64,000 nucleotides of DNA from Candidatus Polarisedimenticolia bacterium (lineage in GTDB: Bacteria > Acidobacteriota > Polarisedimenticolia > Gp22-AA2). Of this stretch, positions 8,399 through 17,276 are shown one piece after another. The translations under genes were made by a program, and so were the position numbers. Within the stretch, counting starts at the first letter, position 1. Every line of letters starts with the position of its first letter. The stretch spans positions 1 through 64,000 of the forward strand of contig DASYUH010000004.1 in assembly GCA_036001465.1 (NCBI GenBank), read 5' to 3'. The notes beneath the pieces are model-generated. The model was not told where the DNA came from and did not search any database. It worked only from the letters and a program-made list of their open reading frames with translations.

Positions 8399-9268
8399 AT
8401 GCGAACGTCTGACAGCACGCGATGGCGACGCGGCGTCGTCCCGACGGGGCTGGCGCTTCTGGCGCTCACCGGGTGCGCGGGCTCGGACGCCCTCCGGCGG
8501 ATCGGCGAAGAGTCCCGGATGACCCAGCTGCAGGTCGCGGAGCTGACCCGCGCGACGGTGGAGCTGCGCAAGGACGTGTCCGACCTCCGGGTCGAGATCC
8601 AGGCGGCGCGCCAGGAATTCCAGGCCGCGCTCCGGGATCAGGACGGGCGCCAGGCCGAGGCGGTGGAGAGCGTCCGCAAGCGCGTGGTCGCTGCCGAGGC
8701 GCGCCTCGAGACCGTCGCCGGAGCGGTGCGCGGGGTCGAGATGACGGTCGGCGGCATCGCCGACCAGGTGGCGCGCCTGGAGGCTGTGCCGGCCAACGCC
8801 GCCGGGGGACGACGGGACGGCAAGAGCCAGAAGGCGGCCACCCGGACCGCCCTCGCCACGCTGGCGGCCGAGGAGCTGTACAACCGCGGCCTGGAAAGCT
8901 TCAAGGGCGGGGAGCTCGGCCAGGCGATCCTGGACTTCGAGGACTTCGTCGGCAAGCACCCGTCGCACCCGCTGGCCGGGACGGCTCAGTTCTGGATCGG
9001 CGAGGCCTACTACACGGCCCGTGACTATCAGCACGCGACCGTCGAATACAAGAAGGCCGTCGACATGGCGCCGAAAGGGGAGAAGGCCCCCGAGGCGCTC
9101 TTCAAGCTGGGGCTCGCCCACCGATTCCTGAAGCGCAACGACCGCGCCCGCGAGGTCTGGGCGCAGCTCCTCCGCGACTTCCCGCAAAGCGAGGCCGCCC
9201 AGAAGGCGCGGCTCGCCGCGCGTGAGGTCCCGCGGGGCGCCAGGGCCGGCCCGCCCGCCGACAGGTAA
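8399..9268 (+). CDS. cpoB: Tol-Pal system lipoprotein CpoB/YbgF-like
   Basis: A 289-residue lipoprotein with a signal ending in an L-T-G-C lipobox (Cys near residue 26). A long coiled coil covers about residues 40-135. A C-terminal block of TPR repeats starts near residue 160 (AEELYNRGLESFKGGELGQAILDFEDF, then AQFWIGEAYYTARDY and ALFKLGLAHRFLKRN). This coiled coil plus TPR layout is that of YbgF/CpoB, which links Tol-Pal to peptidoglycan synthesis at division. No tol or pal genes are next to it. ATG 8399 is preferred on ribosome-site spacing; ATG 8390 and GTG 8372 are in frame. Most YbgF proteins have a cleaved signal; a lipobox is seen in many non-enterobacterial members. Confidence 0.82.
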   Translation: MRTSDSTRWRRGVVPTGLALLALTGCAGSDALRRIGEESRMTQLQVAELTRATVELRKDVSDLRVEIQAARQEFQAALRDQDGRQAEAVESVRKRVVAAEARLETVAGAVRGVEMTVGGIADQVARLEAVPANAAGGRRDGKSQKAATRTALATLAAEELYNRGLESFKGGELGQAILDFEDFVGKHPSHPLAGTAQFWIGEAYYTARDYQHATVEYKKAVDMAPKGEKAPEALFKLGLAHRFLKRNDRAREVWAQLLRDFPQSEAAQKARLAAREVPRGARAGPPADR

Positions 9269-9393
9269 TCCCCCACCCCTTCGTCGCGCGCTGGCGCCCT
9301 CGCCGTGGTCGCGCGGCGCGCACGGTCGCCGGTGATCCGGTCAGCCCCCGACCCCATGCCGAGCCGCCACCCCATCGGGGATCGCCGGCGCTC

Positions 9394-9424
9394 CTTGACC
9401 GGGGTTTCCGCGGGCGTGTACGAT
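9394..9424 (+). promoter_or_regulatory. Possible promoter for dprA
   Basis: TTGACC (9394-9399), a 19-base spacer and TACGAT (9419-9424) preceded by TG. The spacer is longer than ideal. Transcription would start near 9431, giving a 70-base leader before dprA. The rest of the 9269-9503 gap shows nothing else. Confidence 0.4.
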
Positions 9425-9503
9425 GGCGGCTACTTTTCGCCCGCCCCGGGCGCGACGGATCTCGAGCCGGAGTGGCTTGCCACGTGGTGTATGGTGGAGT
9501 GAG

Positions 9504-10616
9504 ATGGATACGACGGACGCACGGTGGGCATGGGTGGCGCTGGCGCTGGTTCCGAGCATGGGGTGGAACGCTCGCCGCTACCACGATGTGCTCGCCGTCG
9601 GCGCGCCGGCGGAGCTGTTCCGAGCATCGCGCCGGGCGCTGGCTGAAAAGGTGGGAGACGATCTGGCGACCAGCATCAAGGGCTTCGACGCTCCCGGCGC
9701 CATCGCGGGCCAGCGGGCGGCGGCCGAACGAGCCGAGGCCCGCCTCGTCATCCTCGAGGACGCCGACTATCCGCCCGCGCTCAAGACCGCTCCGCTCCCG
9801 CCGCCGTTCCTCATCGTCCGCGGCACCCTGGCCCGGGAGGACGCCCTGTCGGTGGCGGTGGTCGGCTCGCGCCGTCCAACGGGCTACGGCCTCAGGACGG
9901 CCGAGCGGCTGGCCGGCGACCTGGCCGGGCGGGGCGTCACGGTCGTCAGCGGGTTCGCACGTGGCGTCGACACGGCCGCTCACCGCGGCGCCCTCGACGC
10001 CGGCGGCCGCACGCTGGCGGTGCTCGGGAGCGGGGTAGACGTGGTCTACCCGTCCGAGAACCGACCGCTCGTGCGCGCCATCGCGGCGGCCGGCGCGGTC
10101 ATCTCTCAGTTTCCGATGGGGACGGCGCCCCTGCCTCAGCACTTCCCCATCCGGAACCGGGTGATCGCCGGCCTCGCCCTCGGCACCGTCGTCGTCGAGG
10201 CGGCCGAGCGGAGCGGGGCGCTCATCACCGCGCGACACGCGGGCGAGCTCGGGCGCGAGGTGTACGCGGTGCCCGGCAACGTCTCCTCGGCGACCAGCGA
10301 GGGCGCGAACCGCCTGATCCAGGATGGGGCCAAGCTCGTCCGCGACTGGGAGGACGTGGTAGCCGAGTGGCCGGCGGTCTGGCGGGCGGCTCTGCGCCCG
10401 ACCTCGCCCGCGGCGGCGACGCGGGTCGCGGCGGCGGGCGGCACGACCGGCGCCGAAGGCCGCCTGCTTCCCTTGCTGGGGGAGGAGCCGGTGGCCATCG
10501 ACGACGTCATCGACAAGAGCGGGCTCCCCGCCGGGGACGTGGCCGCCTCGCTCATGACCCTGGAGCTCCGGGGGCTGGTCCGGCAGCTGCCCGGCCAGCG
10601 CTACGTGAGACGCTAG
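9504..10616 (+). CDS. dprA: DNA processing protein DprA (Smf)
   Basis: A 370-residue DprA. After an N-terminal SAM/HhH-like part (about 1-75), the Rossmann-like DprA core runs from about 100 to 300. Its family motifs are VGSRRPTGYG, VSGFARGVDTAAH, SGVDVVYP, HFPIRNRVIAGL and the GALITA / GREVYAVPG / SEGANRLIQDGA string. A C-terminal winged-helix segment (about 315-370, IDDVIDKSGLPAGDVAASL) is the DML1-type domain. DprA binds single-stranded DNA and loads RecA during natural transformation. I set the start at ATG 9504 because ggagtgag precedes it. It forms a run with topA and xerC. Confidence 0.92.
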   Translation: MDTTDARWAWVALALVPSMGWNARRYHDVLAVGAPAELFRASRRALAEKVGDDLATSIKGFDAPGAIAGQRAAAERAEARLVILEDADYPPALKTAPLPPPFLIVRGTLAREDALSVAVVGSRRPTGYGLRTAERLAGDLAGRGVTVVSGFARGVDTAAHRGALDAGGRTLAVLGSGVDVVYPSENRPLVRAIAAAGAVISQFPMGTAPLPQHFPIRNRVIAGLALGTVVVEAAERSGALITARHAGELGREVYAVPGNVSSATSEGANRLIQDGAKLVRDWEDVVAEWPAVWRAALRPTSPAAATRVAAAGGTTGAEGRLLPLLGEEPVAIDDVIDKSGLPAGDVAASLMTLELRGLVRQLPGQRYVRR

Positions 10617-10636
10617 TGACGTGCCAGTAACGGTCC

Positions 10637-10693
10637 CATCTCTGCGTCCTCGGCCCTCGCGCCGGCTCGGGCCTGCGTCCTTGATCTGCTCGG
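10637..10693. repeat. Part-A composite repeat, copy 2 (without the palindrome)
   Basis: Two words shared with the copy at 13992-14142 lie here: a 17-bp word containing tctctgcgtcctcgg (10637-10653) and a 23-bp word containing tgcgtccttgatctgctcgg (10671-10693). In the third copy these words flank the palindrome; here the middle is missing. It fills the dprA-topA gap. Confidence 0.7.
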
Positions 10694-10730
10694 TTCCTGG
10701 CCCGGCACTGGGATGAAAAGCTAGACGGCC

Positions 10731-12986
10731 ATGGCCGCACGCCGCTCGCTCGTCGTGGTCGAGTCGCCCACCAAGGTGAAGACCATCCAGAAGTATCTGG
10801 ACAAGGGCTTCATCGTGAAGGCGTCCCTGGGCCACGTCAAGGATCTCCCCTCCAACAAGCTCGGCGTCGACATCGAGAAGAACTTCAAGCCGCAGTACGT
10901 GCCGCTCCGGGCCAAGGCCCGGACGCTCCAGGAGCTGAAGAAGGCGGCCGAGAAGGCTCAGGCGCTCTACGTCGCCACCGACCCCGACCGCGAAGGCGAG
11001 GCCATCGGCTGGCACATCGCTCAGGAGATGCGCATTCCGAGCGACCGGGTCTACCGCGTCCTCTTCAACGAGATCACCGAGAAGGCGGTCAAGGCCGCCT
11101 TCAGGCAGCCCGGCCGCATCGACCTGAAGAAAGTCGACGCCCAGCAGGCCCGGCGGGTTCTGGATCGGCTCGTCGGCTACAAGATCAGCCCGCTCCTCTG
11201 GGAGCGCGTGCGGCGAGGCCTGTCGGCGGGACGCGTGCAGTCGGTGGCCGTCCGTCTCCTCTGCGAGCGGGAGCGCGAGATCCGTGCCTTCGTCCCGCGG
11301 GAGTACTGGAGCCTCCACGCGCACCTGGCGGCGGCGGCGCCGCCCCCGTTCGAGGCCACGCTCCGCGAGAAGGCCGGGGAGAAGGTGGAGCTCGGGACGG
11401 AGGCCGACACCCAGGCCGCCATCGCCGAGCTGCGGGACCTTCACTTCGTCGTCAAGGACGTCGTCCGCGGCGAGCGGAAGAAGAACCCGGCTCCGCCCTT
11501 CATCACCTCCACGCTCCAGCAGGAGGCCGCCCGGAAGCTTCGTTTCTCGACCTCCAAGACCATGATGGTGGCGCAGCAGCTCTACGAGGGGGTCGAGATC
11601 GGCGCCGAGGGGCCGATCGGGCTGATCACGTACATGCGCACCGACTCCCCCCGGGTCGCTCCCGACGCCCAGTCGGAGGCGCGCGAGGTGATCGCCGCGC
11701 GCTTCGGCGCCGACACGCTTCCCGAGCGGCCGCCCGCCTACCGCGCGCGGAAGAGCGCCCAGGAGGCCCACGAGGCGATCCGCCCGACGCTGATCGACCA
11801 CGGGCCCGATGAGGTTGCCCGCTACCTCACCCGCGACCAGCTTGCGCTCTACCGGCTGATCTGGGGACGGTTCCTGGCGAGCCAGATGCGGCCGGCAGTG
11901 TACGACACGCTCACCGTCGACGTGGCCGCCGGCCCCTATCTCTTCCGAGCCGTCGGCTCGGCACTCCGGGTGCCGGGCTTCATGGCTGTCTACATCGAGG
12001 CGCCGGACGACAGCGTGGTGGCTGGCACCGACGAGATCGAGGGGGAAGTCTCCGGGCTGCCGCCGCTCGAGGTCGGCCAGCGGCTCGACATCAGGCAGCT
12101 CGAGCCCAAGCAGCACTTCACGCAGCCCCCGCCACGCTACTCCGAGGCGTCGCTCGTCAAGGAGCTGGAGGAGAAGGGGATCGGGCGCCCTTCCACCTAC
12201 GCCCAGATCCTGACGACGATCCAGAAGCGGGGCTACGTGCGGCGCGACCGGGGTACCCTCTTCCCCACCGAGCTCGGAGAGCTGGTGACCGGCCTCCTGG
12301 TGGAGGCGTTCCCGGATCTCCTCGAGGTCGAGTTCACGGCCCAGATGGAGGACTCTCTCGACGAGATCGAGGAGGGCGATCGGAAGTGGGTGGAGACGGT
12401 ACGCGAGTACTACAACCGCTTCGCCAAGGACCTCAAGCGGGCGCACCGGGAGATGGACGATCTCAAGAAGGGAAAGCCGACCGACGAGACGTGCCCGCAG
12501 TGCGGCGAGGGGAAGCTGCTCGAGCGCTGGGGCCGCTTCGGGCGCTTCCTGGCCTGCGAGCGGTATCCGGAGTGCAAGTACACGCGCAACGTCGGCGACA
12601 GCGAGCCAGCCGAGCCCGAGCCGGCCGGAATGGACTGCCCCACCTGCGGCCGGCCGATGGTGTACAAGGAGGGGCGCTTCGGTCGCTTCATCGCGTGCTC
12701 CGGCTACCCGGAGTGCAAGACCACCAGGCCCATCACGATCGGAATCGGATGTCCTCAGGAGGGGTGCGGAGGAGAGCTGGCCGAGCGCCGGTCGAAGCGG
12801 GGCAAGCCCTACTACGCGTGCACGAACTACCCGGGCTGCAAGTTCATCGCCTGGCAGCGCCCGGTCGGGACCCCGTGTCCGAAGTGCGGGGCACCGTTCC
12901 TGGTCGAGCGGCGGACCCGCGGCCGGCGCTTCCTCACCTGTGCCCGGGAGGGATGCGGATACCGTCGGGAGGCTGAAGAGGCGTAA
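10731..12986 (+). CDS. topA: DNA topoisomerase I
   Basis: A 751-residue type IA topoisomerase that relaxes negative supercoils. The N-terminal Toprim domain (VVVESPTKVKTI and ATDPDREGEAI) is followed by domains II-IV. The catalytic Tyr301 lies in TYMRTDSPRV, and LSAGRVQSVAV and GIGRPSTYA are family motifs. Four C-terminal zinc-ribbon units with paired cysteines (about 585, 635, 675 and 725 on) bind single-stranded DNA. Length is in the usual range for TopA with four fingers. Start at ATG 10731; no strong ribosome site is seen. Part-A repeats separate it from dprA, and xerC follows 73 bases downstream. Confidence 0.95.
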   Translation: MAARRSLVVVESPTKVKTIQKYLDKGFIVKASLGHVKDLPSNKLGVDIEKNFKPQYVPLRAKARTLQELKKAAEKAQALYVATDPDREGEAIGWHIAQEMRIPSDRVYRVLFNEITEKAVKAAFRQPGRIDLKKVDAQQARRVLDRLVGYKISPLLWERVRRGLSAGRVQSVAVRLLCEREREIRAFVPREYWSLHAHLAAAAPPPFEATLREKAGEKVELGTEADTQAAIAELRDLHFVVKDVVRGERKKNPAPPFITSTLQQEAARKLRFSTSKTMMVAQQLYEGVEIGAEGPIGLITYMRTDSPRVAPDAQSEAREVIAARFGADTLPERPPAYRARKSAQEAHEAIRPTLIDHGPDEVARYLTRDQLALYRLIWGRFLASQMRPAVYDTLTVDVAAGPYLFRAVGSALRVPGFMAVYIEAPDDSVVAGTDEIEGEVSGLPPLEVGQRLDIRQLEPKQHFTQPPPRYSEASLVKELEEKGIGRPSTYAQILTTIQKRGYVRRDRGTLFPTELGELVTGLLVEAFPDLLEVEFTAQMEDSLDEIEEGDRKWVETVREYYNRFAKDLKRAHREMDDLKKGKPTDETCPQCGEGKLLERWGRFGRFLACERYPECKYTRNVGDSEPAEPEPAGMDCPTCGRPMVYKEGRFGRFIACSGYPECKTTRPITIGIGCPQEGCGGELAERRSKRGKPYYACTNYPGCKFIAWQRPVGTPCPKCGAPFLVERRTRGRRFLTCAREGCGYRREAEEA

Positions 12987-13059
12987 CGTCCGGGCCCGGC
13001 GGATGCTGGTCGGCCGCCGCAGGCTGCGGGCAGGGCCTCGCGCCTTCCCGGGTCGGGTC

Positions 13060-13962
13060 ATGGCAGAACGCAAGAACGACTTCGTCGACGCGTTCCTCCG
13101 GTACCTCGCGGTCGAGCGAGGGGCCTCGAGCCACACGCTGCGGAGCTACCGGTCGGACCTCGCCGACTGCGCGGCGTTCCTCGCGGCGCGCGGGGCGGGA
13201 CGCCTCCACGACGCGGACGGGCGGGCGGTGCGGGCCTACCTGGCCGATCTCCACGAGCGGGGGCTGGCCCGGACGTCGGTGGCGCGGCGTCTGGCGGCGC
13301 TCCGGAGCTTCTACCGCTTCCTGGTGCGCCGGGGGCGCGCCCGGGCGAACCCCGCGCACGACGTGCGGACGCCGCGGCTTCCCAAACGGCTGCCCGCGTA
13401 CCTCCCCATCGACGAGTCCGAAGCGCTCCTGCGGGCGCCGTTCCCGACCACGCCGGCCGGGGCGCGTGACCGCGCCATCCTGGAGATGCTGTACGCGACG
13501 GGCGTGCGGGTGGCGGAGCTGGCCGGCCTCGACCTCGCCGACGTCGACCTCCGGGACGGCGCGGTGCGGGTGATGGGGAAAGGCGGGAAGGAACGGATCG
13601 TGCCGCTGGGCAAGAAGGCCGTGGAGGCGGTACGAGCCTACCTGGGGTATCGGCGGAACAGGACGGCCGGCGAGCCCACCTCGGGCCCGGTCTTCCAGAA
13701 TCGCCGCGGGGGCCGACTCACTGTCCGGAGCCTCCACCGGATCGTCCGCGGGCGGGCGCACGCGGCGGGCCTCCACCGGCGGGTGAGTCCGCACACGCTC
13801 CGCCACACGTTCGCCACCCACCTCCTGGACGCCGGGGCCGATCTCCGGCTCATCCAGGAGCTTCTGGGCCACGCCCGGCTCGGCACGACCCAGAAGTACA
13901 CACACGTGAGCGCGGACCGGCTCATGAAGGTCTACGATGCGGCCCATCCGCGCGCGATGTGA
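13060..13962 (+). CDS. xerC: Tyrosine recombinase XerC
   Basis: A 300-residue tyrosine recombinase with an N-terminal SAM-like core-binding domain (about 5-90) and a catalytic domain. The catalytic set is visible: Arg in ATGVRVAELAGL, Lys in GKGGKER, H-x-x-R in SPHTLRHTFATHLL, His in LLGHARLGTTQ, and nucleophile Tyr280 in QKYTHV. The position between topA and hslVU is the classic xerC locus, so chromosome dimer resolution is more likely than a phage or integron role. The topA-xerC pair usually has trmFO between; it is absent here. The start ATG 13060 is chosen by alignment length. Confidence 0.9.
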   Translation: MAERKNDFVDAFLRYLAVERGASSHTLRSYRSDLADCAAFLAARGAGRLHDADGRAVRAYLADLHERGLARTSVARRLAALRSFYRFLVRRGRARANPAHDVRTPRLPKRLPAYLPIDESEALLRAPFPTTPAGARDRAILEMLYATGVRVAELAGLDLADVDLRDGAVRVMGKGGKERIVPLGKKAVEAVRAYLGYRRNRTAGEPTSGPVFQNRRGGRLTVRSLHRIVRGRAHAAGLHRRVSPHTLRHTFATHLLDAGADLRLIQELLGHARLGTTQKYTHVSADRLMKVYDAAHPRAM

Positions 13963-13991
13963 CGGCATGGGGCCCCGGCCGGAGCCCGTCG

Positions 13992-14142
13992 CATCTCTGC
14001 GTCCTCGGCGCTCGGTGCGCCTCAACGTATGCGGCATACGCCTCGGTGGGTTCTTCGGGTTCGCGCGCCTCGGACGGCGGGGCCCCAGCCCCGCGACGTC
14101 CTGCGGCGCGCCTTCGGGCGCCTGCGTCCTTGATCTGCTCGG
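13992..14142. repeat. Part-A composite repeat, copy 3 (full)
   Basis: This copy has all three modules in order: the tctctgcgtcctcgg word (13992-14008), the 28-bp palindromic unit (14019-14046, core 14026-14040) and the tgcgtccttgatctgctcgg word (14120-14142). It occupies most of the xerC-hslV gap. No gene is seen in the gap. Confidence 0.75.
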
Positions 14143-14199
14143 GCCGCGGCCCGGTCCCAACGACGGACCCGATCGTGTTGCGGCTCCGAGGGCATCGCA

Positions 14200-14745
14200 G
14201 TGAGCAGGGCGGCGCTTCGCGTGCGCGCCACGACCGTCGTCTCCGTGCGTCACCGCGGTCGGCTCGCCATGGGCGGGGATGGACAGGTCACCCTTGGCGC
14301 GACGATCGTCAAGCAGACCGCCCGCAAGGTCCGCAAGGTCTACCACGACCGGGCCCTGGCCGGCTTTGCCGGGACGGCGGCTGACGCCTTCACGCTCTTC
14401 GAGAGGTTCGAGGGGAAGCTGGAGGAATACCGCGGAAACCTCCGGCGCGCCGCCGTCGAGCTGGCCAAGGAGTGGCGGACCGACCGCGTGCTCCGGCGGC
14501 TGGAGGCGCTCCTGGCCATCGCCGACGCGGAGACGTCGTTCATCGTGTCGGGGACCGGCGAGGTGATCGAGCCGGACGACGGCCTCATCGGCATCGGGTC
14601 CGGAGGCCCGTTCGCGCTGGCGGCCGCCCGGGCCCTGATGGCGCACTCCGACCTCGATGCGAAGGCGATCGTGGCCGAGGCGATGCGGATTGCGGCCGGT
14701 ATCTGCGTGTACACGAACGATCAGATCACCGTCGAGGAACTGTGA
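14200..14745 (+). CDS. hslV: ATP-dependent protease peptidase subunit HslV
   Basis: A 181-residue HslV, the proteolytic half of the HslUV protease. The mature N-terminus should be Thr in A-T-T-V-V-S-V-R, at residue 11 of this start, so about ten residues would be removed. The core GGDGQVTLG, the RKVRKVY and [18 protein letters not shown] segments and the C-terminal NDQITVEEL match the family. GTG 14200 has a gagggc site; a second GTG at 14221 would give the usual very short propeptide M-R-A-T-T. I cannot choose firmly. Only 7 bases separate it from hslU. Confidence 0.93.
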   Translation: MSRAALRVRATTVVSVRHRGRLAMGGDGQVTLGATIVKQTARKVRKVYHDRALAGFAGTAADAFTLFERFEGKLEEYRGNLRRAAVELAKEWRTDRVLRRLEALLAIADAETSFIVSGTGEVIEPDDGLIGIGSGGPFALAAARALMAHSDLDAKAIVAEAMRIAAGICVYTNDQITVEEL

Positions 14746-14752
14746 GTCGGCC

Positions 14753-16102
14753 ATGAGCCCGGGAGCCCAGCTGACCCCCGCTCAGATCGTGGCGGAGCTC
14801 GACCGCTACATCATCGGGCAGGACAAGGCCAAGCGCGCCGTCGCGGTGGCGCTTCGAAACCGCTGGCGCCGGCAGAACCTGCCGCCCGAGCTGCGGGACG
14901 AGGTGGCACCCAAGAACATCATCATGATCGGGCCCACCGGGGTGGGCAAGACCGAGATCGCCCGCCGGCTCGCCCGCCTGGCTCAGGCCCCCTTTCTGAA
15001 GGTCGAGGCCTCCAAGTACACCGAGGTCGGCTACGTCGGCCGCGACGTCGAGTCGATGGTGCGCGACCTGGCGGACATCGCGCTCGAAATGGTCAAGGCG
15101 GAGCGCGCGCGCGCCATCGCGCCCGTGGCCCGCGCGCACGTGGAGGAGAGGCTCCTCGACATCCTGCTGCCGGTGGCGCCCGGGCGCGAGGCGCTCGCCG
15201 TCCCCGAGGCGCAGGAGCAGTTCCAGCGCACGCGCGAGAAGCTCCGCCAGCAGCTGCGCGAGGGGCTCCTGGAGGATCACCCGGTCGAGATCGAGGTCCG
15301 TCAGGATTCCTTTCCGGCCTTCCGCATCTTCGGGGGGAGCGGAATGGAGGAGATGGACATCAACCTGCGCGAGTCCCTGGGCGGGCTGTTCGGCGCCCGC
15401 AAGAAGCCCCGCCGCGTGGCGGTGCGCGAGGCGCGCGACATCCTGCAGCTCGAGGAGGAGGACAAGCTGGTCGACCTCGACGCCGCCAAGCGGGAGGCGC
15501 TCCTGCGCGTCGAGCAGTCGGGGATCGTGTTCATCGACGAGATCGACAAGATCGCGGGGCGCGAGCGCGGGACCGGTCCCGACGTCAGCCGCGAAGGGGT
15601 GCAGCGCGACCTGCTCCCCCTGGTCGAGGGGACCCGGGTGAGCACCAAGCACGGGATGGTGCGCACCGACCACATCCTGTTCATCGCCTCGGGGGCGTTC
15701 CACGTCAGCAAGCCGTCCGACCTCATCCCCGAGCTGCAGGGGCGCTTCCCGATCCGGGTCGAGCTGTCCTCCCTGGGGGCGCCGGAGTTCGTGCGCATCC
15801 TCACCGAGCCGAAGAACGCCCTCATCAAGCAATACGAGGCCCTCCTCCTGACGGAGGGGATCGAGCTGGTGTTCACCGCCGACGCCGTCCGGGCGATCGC
15901 GGAGCTGGCCGCCGAGGTCAACCGCATGTCGGAGAACATCGGGGCGCGGCGGCTGCACACGATCCTGGAGAAGCTCCTGGACACGGTCTCGTTCGAGGCG
16001 CCCGAGATGACCGAGAGGAAGTTCACGATCGACGCGGACTACGTGCGCCGGATGCTGGCCGACATCGTGAAGGACCAGGACCTGAGCCGCTACATCCTCT
16101 AA
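14753..16102 (+). CDS. hslU: HslUV protease ATPase subunit HslU
   Basis: A 449-residue AAA+ unfoldase. Walker [10 protein letters not shown] lies near residue 62, Walker [11 protein letters not shown] near 260, the GYVGRD pore motif near 91, and the C-terminal SRYIL tail that docks into HslV is intact. The I-domain spans about 110-235. It is full length and in frame. Base use appears to shift inside the first third: after about 15060 Arg codons are mostly CGC, like the downstream genes, while hslV mixes CGG and CGC. The region 14898-15060 encodes the most conserved part. See the finding on a possible join. Confidence 0.93.
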   Translation: MSPGAQLTPAQIVAELDRYIIGQDKAKRAVAVALRNRWRRQNLPPELRDEVAPKNIIMIGPTGVGKTEIARRLARLAQAPFLKVEASKYTEVGYVGRDVESMVRDLADIALEMVKAERARAIAPVARAHVEERLLDILLPVAPGREALAVPEAQEQFQRTREKLRQQLREGLLEDHPVEIEVRQDSFPAFRIFGGSGMEEMDINLRESLGGLFGARKKPRRVAVREARDILQLEEEDKLVDLDAAKREALLRVEQSGIVFIDEIDKIAGRERGTGPDVSREGVQRDLLPLVEGTRVSTKHGMVRTDHILFIASGAFHVSKPSDLIPELQGRFPIRVELSSLGAPEFVRILTEPKNALIKQYEALLLTEGIELVFTADAVRAIAELAAEVNRMSENIGARRLHTILEKLLDTVSFEAPEMTERKFTIDADYVRRMLADIVKDQDLSRYIL

Positions 16103-16103
16103 C

Positions 16104-17276
16104 GTGCCTCCCGCGACCCGATCCGACCCGCGAGCGCGCAGGAAGCCGGCCCTCGCGGCTCTCCTCGTCGTGGCGGCGGCCGCCTTTCCGGGATGCGGCA
16201 AGCGGGGCCCGCCTCTGCCACCCCTGCGCGTCACGCCGCGCCCGGCGCACGACGTGAAGCTCCGACAGACCGGCGCCGAGGTGGTCATCGAGGCGGGCCT
16301 GTCCCTCTTCCGGACGGACGGCACGCCGCTCGGACCCGGCGCCTCGGTGCGCGTCCTCCGGATGAGGGCGACGCCGACCCTGAGATCCGGCGTCGTGTCG
16401 CCGCGCTACCTCATGGCGATGTTCCAGAAGGAGGCCAAGGTGATCGGGACGCTGACCGGCGCGGCGCTGGAGGAGGCCGCCACGGCGGAGCGGGCGGTGT
16501 TCCGCGACACCGGCGCCCTCCCCGAGGCGCGCGATTCGCACGTGACCCGCTTCATGTACGGCATCCAGGTCACGGACGAACGGGGGGAACGGTCGGCCTT
16601 TTCGGTGCCGATCGAGATCGAGGTGACCGAGCCGCCGCCGCCCGCCGTCCATCTCAAGGCCACGACCGCCGAAGGGGAGGTGCGCCTCGAATGGGAGTCG
16701 GGCGATCCTTCGCGCGCCGGCGAGCTGTACAACGTCTACCGCCGGGCCGCCTCGCAGGAGGGGGAGCCGCGCCTGCCGCTGAACATCCTGCCGATGGCGG
16801 AGCGCGTCTACGTCGACACGACATTCCGGTACGGCGAGACCTACCGCTACTCGGTGCGCGCCCTGCCCGCGCCGCCCCCCCCGCTGCGCGAGAGCGACCC
16901 CGGTCCCGAGATCGAGGTGCGGCCCCTCGATGTCTACGCGCCCGCGGCGCCGACCGGCCTGGCGGCGACCGTGGAGGGGCCGGTCATCAAGCTCTACTGG
17001 TTCCCGAACGGCGAGGCCGACCTGCGCGGCTACCGGATCTACCGCCGGACCGGCAAGGGTGAGTACGAGCGGATCGGAGAGACCGGCGCCACCGAGACGT
17101 CGTTCGCCGACGCGACGGCCGGGAAGGGCGTGCGCTATGATTATGTTGTCACCGCGGTCGACGGGGCCGAGCCGCCGAACGAGAGCCCCCGGTCGGAGGC
17201 GCAGTCGGAAGCGCTGCCGGCCGACACGGAGAACCCGGATGCCGGCGCCGCGGCGGCGCCGGGGAGACCGAGATGA
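16104..17276 (+). CDS. LptM-like lipoprotein with fibronectin type III domains
   Basis: A 390-residue lipoprotein. The signal ends in an F-P-G-C lipobox (Cys near residue 31) followed at once by GKRGPPLPP. That resembles the C-G-x-K-G-P-x-x-x-P motif of LptM/YifL, the small lipoprotein encoded just before dapF in enterobacteria; dapF follows here too. In LptM that segment helps mature the LPS translocon LptD. Two fibronectin type III-like domains follow, about 170-265 and 270-365 (VYRRAA, VYVDTTF, GYRIYRRTGKGEYERIG). The FN3 extension is not part of known LptM. The role is inferred from motif and synteny. GTG 16104 starts one base after the hslU stop; it overlaps dapF by four bases (ATGA). 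Confidence 0.7.
   Translation: MPPATRSDPRARRKPALAALLVVAAAAFPGCGKRGPPLPPLRVTPRPAHDVKLRQTGAEVVIEAGLSLFRTDGTPLGPGASVRVLRMRATPTLRSGVVSPRYLMAMFQKEAKVIGTLTGAALEEAATAERAVFRDTGALPEARDSHVTRFMYGIQVTDERGERSAFSVPIEIEVTEPPPPAVHLKATTAEGEVRLEWESGDPSRAGELYNVYRRAASQEGEPRLPLNILPMAERVYVDTTFRYGETYRYSVRALPAPPPPLRESDPGPEIEVRPLDVYAPAAPTGLAATVEGPVIKLYWFPNGEADLRGYRIYRRTGKGEYERIGETGATETSFADATAGKGVRYDYVVTAVDGAEPPNESPRSEAQSEALPADTENPDAGAAAAPGRPR

Noticed and set aside
9102-13136. A very long open frame on the minus strand (over 1300 codons) opposite dprA and topA
   Set aside because: It is a mirror of high GC third positions in topA and dprA. Its translation is Arg/Gly/Leu/Asp-rich without domain motifs, and both plus-strand genes are complete.
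13060-13962. XerC as a phage or island integrase
   Set aside because: It sits in the standard topA-xerC-hslVU order, has no att-like repeats or cargo next to it and has the length of XerC.
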